From Entophlyctis helioformis (lineage: Eukaryota > Chytridiomycota > Chytridiomycetes > Chytridiales > Chytriomycetaceae), in assembly GCA_025526915.1 (NCBI GenBank), contig JAHLKH010000055.1:62001-126000 (forward strand): a stretch of DNA of 64,000 bases, read 5' to 3'. The translations under genes were made by a program, and so were the position numbers. The notes below the pieces were generated by a model. That model saw nothing but the letters and a program-made list of their open reading frames with translations. It made no database searches and was not told the origin of the DNA. Shown piece by piece: positions 49,820 through 61,492 of this stretch; position 1 is the first letter of the stretch, and every line of letters begins with the position of its first letter.

Positions 49820-51619
49820 TCAGAAGAACCGGTACTGGCTGGCGACCTGGACAAGAGTGGGCGAGTCGTAGCCAGAGTCGGCGCGCTTGCGGGGAGGCGG
49901 CGGTGCGACAGGCGACTGTGCGTCGACGTAGTCCATGGTCGGCGTGTCGAGTGGCAGATCAGCGGCCGTCCGGTGGTGCACGAGACGCGCGTCTGTGGTG
50001 TTGATGTGGGGCATGGCCGCACGGTGCGGGCGAGGCACAGCCACAGGAGCCACAGGAGCGACATGCACGACAACAGGTGCGACATGCACAGCAACAGGTG
50101 CGGGCGGTGGCGGCGATGGTGGCGGCGCAATAAAGGTGGAGATGGACGCCACGTGGCGACGAGCACGAGACAGCGACCAGCGCCGTGCAGGGTTCGGGTG
50201 CAGCAGACCAGCCACGACGCGCGCCGTCTCGGGGGTCAGGCCAAAGGTGTTGGCGAGCGAGTCGGCGCGGTTGACGGTCAGATACGTGGCGTAGTTGGCA
50301 TCGACGGCTGGGTCGGCGACTTCCCACGGGTTCTTGGCCGTGAGGATGTTGAGCACGAGGATGCCGACCGACCAGATGTCGTCGAGGCAGCAGTCGTACG
50401 GCGCAAACTCGACAGCGCTGCCTGCAGCGTTGTAGTCGTTGTCGTTGTCATTGATGTTGTCGTTGTAGTCGTTGACTGCAGCGAGCAGCACGGGAGAGGC
50501 ACACTCGGGAGCCATGTAGCGCAGCGAGCCGCAGCCAAACTGCGACGACAGCCGCTCGTGCGACGCAAGGCCAAAGTCGACCAGCTTGAGACACAGATCC
50601 GTCTCCGAGACCAGAATGTTCTCGGGCTTGAGGTCGCGGTGGAACACGCCGCGCGCGTGGCAGTCGCTGACGGCGTCGATGAGCTGCAGGATCAGCTCGC
50701 GCGCCAGGTCCGGGTGCTGCACGCCACCGGTTGCAATGCTATGCGACAGCGATGACTGCGCATGCAGCTGCGGGTCCAGGTGCGGGTGCGGGTGCGGGTG
50801 CTGCACTTGGACGGCCGCAGACGACGACAGCGAGTGGAACAGATCGGTGGCGCACAGCTCCATGACAATGTCCATGTGCGAGTCGGTCTCGATGCAGTCG
50901 TACAGCGCCACGACAGACCGCAGGCCGGCCAGCGCCGACATGAAGCGCAGCTCCTTGAGCACGGCGTCGCGCTCCTTGGCACGCAGCCGCTGTGCCTTGG
51001 CGACTGCATGTGCGTGTGCCTGTTCGTGTGCGTGTGCGACTGCCTGTGCGACAGCCTGAGCGTGAGCGTGTGCCGTGTCGGCTGCATGGCCATTGGCGGC
51101 TGTGTTTGCCGTCGTGTTTGAGCCTGCAAGGGCCGGCAGGGCGGTGCTGGCGCTGTTGCAGACGAGCGAGAGGGCGTTGGCGAACAGCGTGGCCATGGAC
51201 GTGGACGGGCCGGCCGTCGACGACACGGGGGATGTGGAAGGAGCAGTCTGGCCAGCAGAGTGCAGCGACGTTGACGACCATGAGGAGCATGAAGAGCACG
51301 ACGAGCACGACGATCCGCACGAGGCAGACGTCGCCAGCTGGTCGCAGCCGTTGCACGCCGACACTGCCACAGGCGACGGCAGCGGCGAGAATGCGATGCG
51401 CTTGACGGCAAACGTGGTGTATGGCGGCGACAGCGACTGGGCGGCAAAGACGGCGGCGGCAAAGGCGCCAGAGCCGATGATGCGCTGCACGACGAGCGGG
51501 CCCAGACGGGGACTGTGCAGCGTGGTGCCCACGATGCTCTGCGGGTCGAAGGCGGTTGTGGTGGTTGGATGCGGCATGGCTAGGCTGGATGGCAAGGTTG
51601 TTTGATGGGAACGAGGCAA
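49820..51619 (-). CDS. Ser/Thr protein kinase of the Ran1/Vhs1/Sks1 type
   Basis: Intronless, 599 residues, full kinase domain: P-loop IIGSGAFAAAVF, Lys in FAVKRIAF, catalytic loop VFHRDLKPENILV, VDFGLAS and SLRYMAPEC. DIWSVGILVLNILTAKNPWEVA, LTPETARVVAGLLHPNPARRWSL follow the Ran1/Pat1-related kinases of nutrient and meiosis control. An insertion of about 130 residues, rich in Ser, Thr, Ala and His, sits between the ATP-binding Lys and helix C. A shorter Asn/Asp-rich insertion lies in the activation/substrate region. The C-terminal 120 residues are Pro/Val/Ala-rich. Met 51577 (MPHPTTTT) is an alternative start. Its 3' end faces the hypothetical gene 220 bp away. Confidence 0.9.
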   Translation of the reverse strand: MPRSHQTTLPSSLAMPHPTTTTAFDPQSIVGTTLHSPRLGPLVVQRIIGSGAFAAAVFAAQSLSPPYTTFAVKRIAFSPLPSPVAVSACNGCDQLATSASCGSSCSSCSSCSSWSSTSLHSAGQTAPSTSPVSSTAGPSTSMATLFANALSLVCNSASTALPALAGSNTTANTAANGHAADTAHAHAQAVAQAVAHAHEQAHAHAVAKAQRLRAKERDAVLKELRFMSALAGLRSVVALYDCIETDSHMDIVMELCATDLFHSLSSSAAVQVQHPHPHPHLDPQLHAQSSLSHSIATGGVQHPDLARELILQLIDAVSDCHARGVFHRDLKPENILVSETDLCLKLVDFGLASHERLSSQFGCGSLRYMAPECASPVLLAAVNDYNDNINDNDNDYNAAGSAVEFAPYDCCLDDIWSVGILVLNILTAKNPWEVADPAVDANYATYLTVNRADSLANTFGLTPETARVVAGLLHPNPARRWSLSRARRHVASISTFIAPPPSPPPPAPVAVHVAPVVVHVAPVAPVAVPRPHRAAMPHINTTDARLVHHRTAADLPLDTPTMDYVDAQSPVAPPPPRKRADSGYDSPTLVQVASQYRFF

Positions 51620-52559
51620 AGAGCGGGAAGGTCGGATCGGTTCTTTGTGGGGAAAGTGGGCAAGGTGACGTGGCGGTGAGGCGGAATGAGGTGCGTTGAG
51701 TCAGTGTGTGGCTTGGACAGTGCGATGCGGGTGCGTGTGGCTGGGGCAAGGGCGTGCCGAGTCGTGCGATGAGGTGCAGTGCAGTGCGATGCGATGCGAT
51801 GCAGCCAGCCAGACCGGGCGGGCGTCGCTCTCTTTATCTGCAGCCGTCCCGTGCCGTGGTGCACAACCTCGCCCTCTGGACTGCGCTCGTGCGTGGGCTC
51901 GTGCGTGCTCTCTCGCTCAAACCTGCGTCTGCCCGAACCGCTGCAGGTTGCACGGATGGAGGCACTTCTGCGACTGCGCGTCTGGGCGGAGCGCGGCACG
52001 CAGCCGGACAGCACGAGCGCAGCAGCGAGAGCCCAGGCACACCACACAGCCACAACTCACCCTGCGTCACTCGGGTGGCGCAACGGGGCCTGTGCATCTG
52101 CAGCTGTGCGATCCCTCCGGCACACAGGCGCACGCTGATTCGACCAGCCAGCGGCGGGGTGGAGAGGGTACTCTGCAGCCACCGAGGGAGCGACCCACGT
52201 GGCGGCCAAACCCCGCCCTCGCGACCAGCTCGCCGCCCTCTCCGACATTGTTGTCCATCCAGACGCTGCGTCCATTTTCGCTTCCTTCGCGCTCCCTGCT
52301 GTCTCTGAAACACGCGTTTGCGTGTTTATCCGTCGGTGAACCCGGACAAACACTGATGGACAAACGCTGACGGGAGGGAGGCGGTCAAGACCCCGCTGCT
52401 GGAGAAAGTGGCACAGGGACGACGGGAGGGACAGCCGGGGACGGCACCTCCACGGCACTCGCACGGCACTCGCACGGGTCAATGCCGGACAAGGTGATCG
52501 GTCATGAATCAGTCGACTGGTTGCTGGACTGGATCATCAGAGGGTTTATTGAGCGGCCA
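51620..52559. other. Intergenic region without a supported gene
   Basis: A GC-rich stretch between the kinase start and the DUF1295 stop. Overlapping frames on both strands show no domain, membrane segment or conserved pattern. It should include the kinase promoter and 5' UTR. Confidence 0.5.
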
Positions 52560-53792
52560 TCATGCCTGGGCAGCAGCCGCAACCGCCTCGAGATCGCGCG
52601 GCCCAGGGATCCACGGCACCAGCATCGACGTCGTGGTCTTGTACACCGCATACAGCGGGTACTTTTGTGCCGAGATGTACTCGGTGAATGCCGTGCTGCC
52701 CAGGAACAGCAGCGTCAGCAGAACTGTGCCGGGCACCGTCCAGTTGATCCACGAGACCGATCCGGCCGTGATGGCTGCAGGCGTGCCTGGTGCGGCTGCC
52801 ACCGACAGCAGGTACAGTGCCCACCACTGCATGAACTCGCAGAAGAAGTTGGGGTGGCGGCTGATGCTAAACAGACCCTCGTTCGAGAAGCCGTACTTGA
52901 ACGGCGCGGGCAGATCGGCTAGCTTGCGCTTGACGCCCGTGTGCGGGTCGGTCTCACCCAGCATCGCGTACTTGGCCGTCTGGAAGTTGAACTGCTGGTT
53001 GTCGGCGATCGTCTCGCCTGCAAGCAGCAGCACAAACAGGCACACGGCGACCACGTCGATGGCCGTGATGGCCGTGTTGGGTGTGGCAGACACGGCGTTG
53101 AGGTATGCGGCCCACAGCGGCATCACAATGGCAAGCAGCAGAAAGTTTTGGTAGAACGAGATGAAGACGAAGTTGAAGAGAGCGTACAGCGCCTTGTTGG
53201 TGATGATGTGCTCGCGCAGGTACGGCCAGCGGTAGTCTTCCTCTCCGGGTCTGTATCCGCCCCTGAGGTCGAGGAGGGCATGGCGGGGCGAGCGTCGCTT
53301 TGTCAGTCGTGAGGACGGATCGGATCGCACCAGCAGGCACTCAGGCAGACAGGCACTCAGGCAGGCACACACTTGCGGGCAAAGTTCCATGTGAGGCGGA
53401 CACCCCAAGCCGTCACCAGCACAGCGCCGACGGTGCACCGAAAGTCAAACGATCCGCTGTTGACCCGGGCAAAGATGGCAAAGATCCAGGCGTACAGGAT
53501 GGGGGTGATGGACCAGAAGCGGTCGACCTGCCGAGAGCCAGCGCCAGCCAAGCGTCAGTGCCAGTGCTCAACGGCGTTCAAGTGCCAGTCGGAGAAAGCG
53601 GCGTTTCTGATGGTTGTGAACGGCACAGAGTGGGACTGGCTGGCAGAGACGCAGAGAGAGACGCAGAGGGAGACCCACAAAGGAACAGTTGCCAGTGAGC
53701 GACGAGCGCACAAAGGCGATGAGCGAAAAGTCGGTGCACAGCAGGATGGCCCACACGAGCGGCTCAGAGAAGCTCAAGATCCCGCCGGCCAT
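52560..53792 (-). CDS. DUF1295 / steroid 5-alpha-reductase-like membrane protein (copy A)
   Basis: Three exons: 53792-53679, 53527-53373 and 53262-52560, giving 323 residues. The joins restore family motifs: TGNCSFVDRFWSITP across the first (donor GTGGGT) and NFARKGGYRPGEEDYRWPYL across the second. Helices alternate through the protein. FSNEGLFSISRHPNFFCEFMQWWALY contains the conserved RHPNFxxE of the family, which binds NADPH or the sterol-like substrate in related reductases. The end KYPLYAVYKTTTSMLVPWIPG is also typical. It is probably an ER membrane reductase; substrate unknown. It is one of three related copies here. Confidence 0.88.
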
Positions 53793-53824
53793 TCTGGGTC
53801 GCTGCTTGGGTCGTGTGATGGAAA

Positions 53825-54377
53825 GATGGCACAAGCCGCGAGGCACACGCCAAGAAGAGGAGATTGCTGGCACACTTCGACTGCCGAGTGCATCTGTTCA
53901 TTGCGTCTTCTTGCCAGACTTGGCATCTGTCCTGTCTGTCCTGTCTGTCTTTGCGAGGGACAGCGGAGCGCCAGGGATCCACGGCACCAAGGCAGACGTT
54001 GTCGTCTTGTACACGGCGTACAGCGGGTACTTTTGCGACGAGATGAGCTCGGTGAACGCCGTGCTGCCGAGGAACAGTGTTGTGAGCAGGAACGCGCCAA
54101 GCGCCGAGACTGGCACAGTGCGGACGGTGAATGCGGCCATGGCCCACCACATGCAGATCTTGCACAAGAAGTTTGGGTGGCGGCAAAAGGCGAACAGGCC
54201 GGCCGACAGGAACCCGTGCGCGAACGGCTCGGGCAGCAGGTGCACGCTCGTGTTGTCCAGGCCGGCCTGCTTGAGCAGACGGTGTTTTGTGGTCTGGAAT
54301 GCAAACTGCTGGTTGTTGGCCACGGTCTCGCAGACAGAACAGTGGTCATTGGCATGGGCTGAACGCTGCTCCTTCAC
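53825..54377 (-). pseudogene. 3' fragment of a DUF1295 gene (copy B)
   Basis: Nearly identical to the 3' half of copy C (about 61656-62172): QQFAFQTTKHRLLKQAGLDNT through SAFTELISSQKYPLYAVYKTTT to the stop at 53898. Homology breaks off at about 54335, in ACGGTCTCG, and unrelated sequence follows. The 5' half with the helices and NFARKGGY is missing. FLCKICMWW replaces FFCEICMWW of copy C. Confidence 0.8.
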
Positions 54378-54396
54378 TTGAACACAATCGTCTCCT

Positions 54397-57300
54397 TCAT
54401 TGGATTCGTGTGTTGGTTGGTGTCAAGATCGGATTCCCACTTGAACTCAGGGCTGATGTCACAGACGACACGTGGTTGTCGACCTCACCACTGCTGCCAT
54501 GATTGGTCGCTGCTGCCGTGTTGGTGTTTGTCTGTCCGTCTCCATTCGCACTCATGCTCCAAAGACCGCCAGCGGCACTGCTGCTCCGCCCCTCGTTGAC
54601 CACGGTCGACCGCCGCCCGTACATGAGTGCCTCGAAATCGCCCGCGACAGTGCCGTTTTCGAACCTGATCGACAGCACCATGGTCTTGCCAGTGTAGATA
54701 TGCAGAATGCGGTCGTCGCGGCTATCGCTCTCCATGCCCAGCTGCCTGATGTCGCGCAGGAACAGTTGCGGGCCGCTGAAGAACAGCTGAGCCGTCCGGC
54801 GCGATCCGCGTTCCTGGCCTTTGCGCGTCACATGCAGCTTGATGCGTTTGAGAAGGACAATGTCGAGTGCGGCGATGTGCATCAGCTCGGCTGCTATCCA
54901 TGCGCTCGTGACGCCTGGCTCCTTGTAGGTGACGTACACCCTGCGGCATGGCTTGGGCAGCAGAGACGACATGGGCGGCACCAAGCTCTGTATCGACATG
55001 GATGTCATGTTTGCCATAAAGTGGGATGACTCGCTGCTGCTCTCGTCAGTCTCGGAGCAATCGTCTGAATCGTCGTGCTGGTCACCTGCGGCTGATGCTG
55101 CTGTCGGTTTCGCTGCTCCTGGAACAGGCCGCTGAGACTCGGAATCAATCTGCCGCATGGCGTGTTTGGGCAGATCTTTGTCGACGATCAGTGCATAGAT
55201 CTTGGTGCCGTGCACTGCAGCCACCGTTGCGAACACGACAATCAGGATGGCAGCTTGCTTGACGGCAAACAGCACGCTGATGGCGACGCTGCCGACGCCT
55301 GTCGTGAGCAATGGCAGTGCGACCGTCACGATGACCAGCTGGTTGTACACACACAGGCCGACAACCTTGGCTTCGTTGAAGTCGGCTCGAATGTCGCGTG
55401 TTGCAACCGCCAGGATCGTGCAAATGATGAGCAGGAGGCCGTTCCATGTCACGAGAGACACGGTCATCATGGTTTGAAAGGATGCACTCCTCGACGAGCA
55501 GACGTAGTAGTACGACAGTGGGTTGACCTGGATCAGCTTTGGTGTTGGTGGGTCGTTTGCAGTCCAGAGTGTCAACAGAACAGCCTCGATGAGAATGGGG
55601 ATCCCCGTCTGGATGAGAAGGTCGTTGTTGGAAACGCCCTTGATCTGTGTCTGGATGCCGTTGAAGATGCGATACAGTCGCAGCAGCTTGGTTGCGATTG
55701 CTCCCAGAACAAAGGCAAAGCCGAGTCCCACCAGCCAGATATCGGCAATGCACTGCGTCTTGGTTGGAACCTGTCCAGCCCGCGCCATCGTGTGTCAATA
55801 GTCACAGAAAGCCAGCAAAATGGACGGAAACGACTCACATCGACCATGGTGAAGACGTCCAGACAGGGCAGCAGCAGACCGACGAGAACCACATTCATGC
55901 TTGGGATGGACGACTTGCGTAGGATGGGTCTCGCTCGGCTGGCATGGAACACGAACCCGACAGCGATGATCAGCCCGACTGCAAGCATGTTGAAGAAGAT
56001 CGCCAACGCTCCCATGGCGCTCTTTGACGGGACTATCGACGTATAGTCTGCCAGAGTGATGTCGTCTGCTGGCTTGATCGTCGATCCTGCAAGGTCCACA
56101 AGCCGGCATGACCAGCGTCAGTCGTGTTCAGCCTATCAAGCAAGCCAACACAGCGCACCTTCGAGACCAAACGTGACTGGACTGTCCATAGTCAAGTTGC
56201 GCGAAATGCCATCCCACGACCCAACACGCACAGCTGTGGCAACTCCATTGACAACTTGCGAGTTGAATATGTCGTAGGTCGATTTCGGGTCGCCAGTCGT
56301 TGGATCCAGCAGGATCTTCCCGACTGGCAAGTACTGTTCGGGAAAGTTGAACATGATTGCTGGCGACGTGAAGTTGGGGTTGTACTCGCCCGCGGCCAGA
56401 CGTTGCAGTGTTGCACCTGGTGTCACCCGCAGGTACCGGTCGAACCCGCGCAAGAAGAGCTCCAAGCACGAGACAAACTTTGTCGAGTACGGCGAATTCT
56501 GCTTGTCGGTTGTGTTGATGTCCATCTTGTGCTGGTCCCATAGCTCATTGAACTTGGCAAACGCCGGTCCGTTGCCCTCAGACGGGAAGGTCAGAGTGAG
56601 ACCAGGTGCTTGACGGATAGCGCCAATCATGCCGTCAGACCCGATCCATGCGTACTTGGAGCTCATCATCCCTTTGGCGCGGATGGCTGGCATGAGCCCA
56701 ACGACATGCGATGCCTCTGAAAAGATAATCACCACAAACACGTTGGCACTGCGGATGTTTTCCAGGATGGTGTCCCAGCTGTTTTCGTTGTAGAGTGCGT
56801 CAAGCAGGAATGTCTGCTGGAGCACAATCGTGAGCTGCGTGCCTTGCGCTTGGTCGCGGAATGCCTTGGTCAGACCGGTGCCGTACGCGTCCGTCTCGCT
56901 GATGATGGCCACACGGCGCCATCCCATGCTCATGATGTAGTCAAACAAGGCAATCGCTTGCAGGTTGTCGCTGGGCTTGGTACGAAAGAATCGCGGGTAT
57001 GCTGCCTTGTTGGACAGCTCTGGACTGCTTGACGAGCCATCGCATTGCGGCAGGAACTTTGAGTCTGTCAGGATCGTGGTCTGGCACATGGTCAGCCTCT
57101 GGCAGTCGTTGTTCGTGAATAGCAGGTGTCCACTTACAAGCTTGGTTGCACCGCTGTACGTCGACCCAATGAGGGCGATTGATCCTGCACTGATCAGCTC
57201 AAACGTCTTGACAAGAGCGCCAGCGACAACGACTGAACCACGAACGACATGTTGAGAATTGTCAAGTCATGCAAACGCGAATGCCATTCATGCGACGCGA

Positions 57301-57761
57301 CGAAGACATCCGTGTGCCATCACCACATCGCATCACCACTCACAGTCGAACGGATTGTCGAGGACCTGAACCTCTGCGCCGGGCAGCAGATCTGTTGTGT
57401 TGGCCAGATATGACAGCCAGAGTTGCATAGATAGCAATATGCTGCGGTATGTGTCGCTTCCCAGCGGCGGTCTGTCGGCTGTTGAATTACCCATATACTT
57501 GCCCCCATTGTAACCGATACGGATAGTGTTTGGGGTCGGCGGTGCCTTCGCGTCCAGCACTCGAAAGGAAGTCACGCTCGTTGCCTGTTGGTATGGTTTG
57601 GGAGAGGGAATGAGCCCGTCAGCAAGCCGAGCCTTGAGCGTTCCGCCAAAGGCTGCTTGGCTGCAATGGGTCTTGATAACGAGCCGAATGCGCCATACGA
57701 CAAAGGTCATGTGCCACATACATGCAGAAGCAGGACTACCACAGCGAGCAGCGTTTGCCAT
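54397..57761 (-). CDS. GABA-B-like class C GPCR (copy 1)
   Basis: Exons 57761-57344, 57232-57138, 57080-56159, 56086-55839 and 55770-54397 keep phase throughout and give 1,018 residues. A signal-anchor-like N-terminus (MTFVVWRIRLVIK) precedes a periplasmic-binding-type ligand domain: GSIALIGSTYSGAT, MGWRRVAIISETDAYG, SKYAWIGSDGMIG. A seven-helix class C domain follows, beginning SAMGALAIFFNMLAVGLIIAV, with ATKLLRLYRIFNGIQ after helix 3 and TLWTANDPPTP. The roughly 250-residue cytoplasmic tail has an acidic Ser run (SDDCSETDESSSESS) and a compact region (VLLKRIKLHVTRKGQE to GDFEALMYG) that may be PH-like. Class C receptors of this kind are expanded in chytrids and slime moulds. The ligand is unknown. 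Confidence 0.92.
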
Positions 57762-57831
57762 GACGCGCGAGTCGCCCGCATCAGTTGGTCAATCTGAAGC
57801 GAATGTTTGGCGTTTGTCAAAGCGATGAAGT

Positions 57832-58037
57832 ATCAAACGAGCGAGCGGAGTTGCAAGCCTCGCGAGATGCTGTGATTGCAGCGTTCGCTCGGGCAGCAGG
57901 TGCACGCTCGTGTTGTCCAGGCCGGCCTGCTTGAGCAGACGGTGTTTTGTGGTCTGGAATGCAAGCTGCTGGTTGTCGGCCACGGTCTCGCAGACGAAAC
58001 AGTGGTCATTCGCATGGGCTGAACGCTGCTCCTTCAC
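57832..58037. other. Duplication junction: LRR-promoter-like segment fused to a DUF1295 fragment
   Basis: 57832-57884 matches the sequence just upstream of the LRR gene start (near 45330-45380, opposite strand). From 57885 the sequence matches a DUF1295 3' coding fragment up to about 57998, then the unrelated stretch seen at 54335-54377. The fusion point lies in GCTCGGGCAGC, which occurs in both parents. Confidence 0.8.
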
Positions 58038-58056
58038 TTGAACACAATCGTCTCCT

Positions 58057-61000
58057 TCATTGGATTCGTGTGTTGGTTGGTGTCAAGATCGGATTCCCAC
58101 TTGAACTCAGGGCTGATGTCACAGACGACACGTGGTTGTCGACCTCACCACTGCTGCCATGATTGGTCGCTGCTGCCGTGATTGTTCTTGTCTGTCCGTC
58201 TCCATTCGCACTCATGCTCCAAAGACCGCCAGCGGCACTGCTGCTCCGCCCCTCGTTGACCACGGTCGACCGCCGCCCGTACATGAGTGTCTCGAAGTCG
58301 CCCGCGACAGTGCCGTTTTCGAACCTGATCGACAGCACCATGGTCTTGCCAGTGTAGATATGCAGAATGCGGTCGTCGCGGCTATCGCTCTCCATGCCCA
58401 GCTGCCTGATGTCGCGCAGGAACAGTTGCGGGCCGCTGAAGAACAGCTGAGCCGTCCGGCGCGATCCGCGTTCCTGGCCTTTGCGCGTCACGTGCAGCTT
58501 GATGCGTTTGAGAAGGACAATGTCGAGTGCGGCGATGTGCATCAGCTCGGCTGCTATCCACGCGCTCGTGACGCCTGGCTCCTTGTAGGTGACGTACACC
58601 CTGCGGCATGGCTTGGGCAGCAGAGACGACATGGGCGGCACCAAGCTCTGTATCGACATGGATGTCATGTTTGCCATAAAGTGGGATGACTCGCTGCTGC
58701 TCTCGTCAGTCTCGGAGCAATCGTCTGAATCGTCGTGCTGGTCACCTGCGGCTGATGCTGCTGTCGGTTCGCTGCTCCTGGAACAGGCCGCTGAGACTCG
58801 GAGTCAATCTGCCGCATGGCGTGTTTGGGCAGATCTTTGTCGACGATCAGTGCATAGATCTTGGTGCCGTGCACTGCAGCCACCGTTGCGAACACGACAA
58901 TCAGGATGGCAGCTTGCTTGACGGCAAACAGCACGCTGATGGCGACGCTGCCGACGCCTGTCGTGAGCAATGGCAGTGCGACCGTCACGATGACCAGCTG
59001 GTTGTACACACACAGGCCGACAACCTTGGCTTCGTTGAAGTCGGCTCGAATGTCGCGTGTTGCAACCGCCAGGATCGTGCAAATGATGAGCAGGAGGCCG
59101 TTCCATGTCACGAGAGACACGGTCATCATGGTTTGAAAGGATGCACTCCTCGACGAGCAGACGTAGTAGTACGACAGTGGGTTGACCTGGATCAGCTTTG
59201 GTGTTGGTGGGTCGTTTGCAGTCCAGAGTGTCAACAGAACAGCCTCGATGAGAATGGGGATCCCCGTCTGGATGAGCAGGTCGTTGTTGGAAACGCCCTT
59301 GATCTGTGTCTGGATGCCGTTGAAGATGCGATACAGTCGCAGCAGCTTGGTTGCGATCGCTCCGAGAACAAAGGCGAACCCGAGTCCCACCAGCCAGATA
59401 TCGGCAATGCACTGCGTCTTGGTTGGAACCTGTCCAGCCCGCGCCATCGTGTGTCAATAGTCACAGAAAGCCAGCAAAATGGACGGAAACGACTCACATC
59501 GACCATGGTGAAGACGTCCAGACAGGGCAGCAGCAGACCGACGAGAACCACATTCATGCTTGGGATGGACGACTTGCGCAGGATGGGTCTCGCTCGGCTG
59601 GCATGGAACACGAACCCGACAGCAATGATCAGCCCGACTGCAAGCATGTTGAAGAAGATCGCCAACGCTCCCATGGCGCTCTTTGACGGGACTATCGACG
59701 TATAGTCTGCCAGAGTGATGTCGTCTGCTGGCTTGATCGTCGATCCTGCAAGGTCCACAAGCCGGCATGACCAACGTCAGTCATGTCCAGCCTATCAAGC
59801 AAGCCAACACAGCGCACCTTCGAGACCAAACGTGACTGGACTGTCCATAGTCAAGTTGCGCGAAATGCCATCCCACGACCCAACACGCACAGCTGTGGCA
59901 ACTCCATTGACAACTTGCGAGTTGAATATGTCGTAGGTCGATTTCGGGTCGCCAGTCGTTGGATCCAGCAGGATCTTCCCGACTGGCAAGTACTGTTCGG
60001 GAAAGTTGAACATGGTTGCTGGCGATGTGAAGTTGGGGTTGTACTCGCCCGCGGCCAGACGTTGCAGTGTTGCACCTGGTGTCACCCGCAGGTACCGGTC
60101 GAACCCGCGCAAGAAGAGCTCCAAGCACGAGACAAACTTTGTCGAGTACAGCGAATTCTGCTTGTCGGTTGTGTTGATGTCCATCTTGTGCTGGTCCCAT
60201 AGCTCATTGAACTTGGCAAACGCCGGTCCGTTGCCCTCAGACGGGAAGGTCACAGTGAGACCAGGTGCTTGACGGATAGCGCCAATCATGCCGTCAGACC
60301 CGATCCATGCGTACTTGGAGCTCATCATCCCTTTGGCGCGGATGGCTGGCATGAGCCCAACGACATGCGCTGATTCTGAAAAGATAATCACCACAAACAC
60401 GTTGGCGCTGCGGATGTTTTCCAGGATGGTGTCCCAGCTGTTTTCGTTGTAGAGTGCGTCAAGCAGGAACGTCTGCTGGAGCACAATCGTGAGCTGCGTG
60501 CCTTGTGCTTGGTCGCGGAATGCCTTGGTCAGACCGGTGCCGTACGCGTCCGTCTCGCTGATGATGGCCACACGGCGCCATCCCATGCTCATGACGTAGT
60601 CAAACAAGGCAATCGCTTGCAGGTTGTCGCTGGGCTTGGTACGAAAGAATCGTGGATATGCTGCCTTGTTGGACAGTTCCGGACTGCTTGACGAGCCATC
60701 GCATTGCGGCAGGAACTTTGAGTCTGTCAGGATCGTGGTCTGGCACATGGTCAGCCTCTGGCAGTCGTTGTTCGTGAATAGCAGGTGTCCACTTACAAGC
60801 TTGGTTGCACCGCTGTACGTCGACCCAATGAGGGCGATTGATCCTGCACTGATCAGCTCAAACGTCTTGACAAGAGCGCCAGCGACAACGACTGAACCAC
60901 GAACGACATGTTGAGAATTGTCAAGTCATGCAAACGCGAATGCCATTCATGCGACGCGACGAAGACATCCGTGTGCCATCACCACATCGCATCACCACTC

Positions 61001-61420
61001 ACAGTCGTACGGATTGTCGAGGACCTGAACCTCTGCGCCGGGCAGCAGATCTGTTGTGTTGGCCAGATATGACAGCCAGAGTTGCATAGATAGCAATATG
61101 CTGCGGTATGTGTCGCTTCCCAGCGGCGGTCTGTCGGATGTAGAATTCCCGGCATACTTGACCCCGTTGAAACCGATACGGATAGTGTTTGGGGTCGGCG
61201 GTGCCTTCGCGTCCAGCACTCGAAAGGAAGTCACGCTCGTTGCCTGTTGGCATGGTTTGGGAGAGGGAATGAGCCCGTCAGCAAGCCGAGCCTTGAGCGT
61301 TCCGCCAAAGGCTGCTTGGCTGCAATGGGTCTTGATAACGAGCCGAATGCGCCATACGACAAAGGTCATGTGCCACATACATGCAGAAGCAGGACTACCA
61401 CAGCGAGCAGCGTTTGCCAT
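58057..61420 (-). CDS. GABA-B-like class C GPCR (copy 2), one frameshift in the tail
   Basis: Same five exons as copy 1, shifted: 61420-61003, 60891-60797, 60739-59818, 59745-59498 and 59429-58057. Amino-acid differences are few, for example near residue 100 (IGFNGVKYAGNSTSD instead of IGYNGGKYMGNSTAD) and FSESAHVV for FSEASHVV in the ligand domain. A TT at about 58769 replaces TTT of copy 1 (55108). This shifts the frame after the seventh helix, replacing the last roughly 240 residues with 38 others; the original tail frame is intact beyond it. It is either a sequence error or a truncated receptor that keeps all seven helices. Confidence 0.85.
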
Positions 61421-61492
61421 GACGCGCGAGTCGCCCGCATCAGTTGGTCAATCTGAAGCGAATGTTTGGCGTTTGTCAAGGCGATGAAGTAT

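Noticed and set aside
51696..52370. Overlapping frames between the kinase and DUF1295 copy A
   Set aside because: All three frames are open at once because of high GC; no membrane segment, motif or splice-supported exon.
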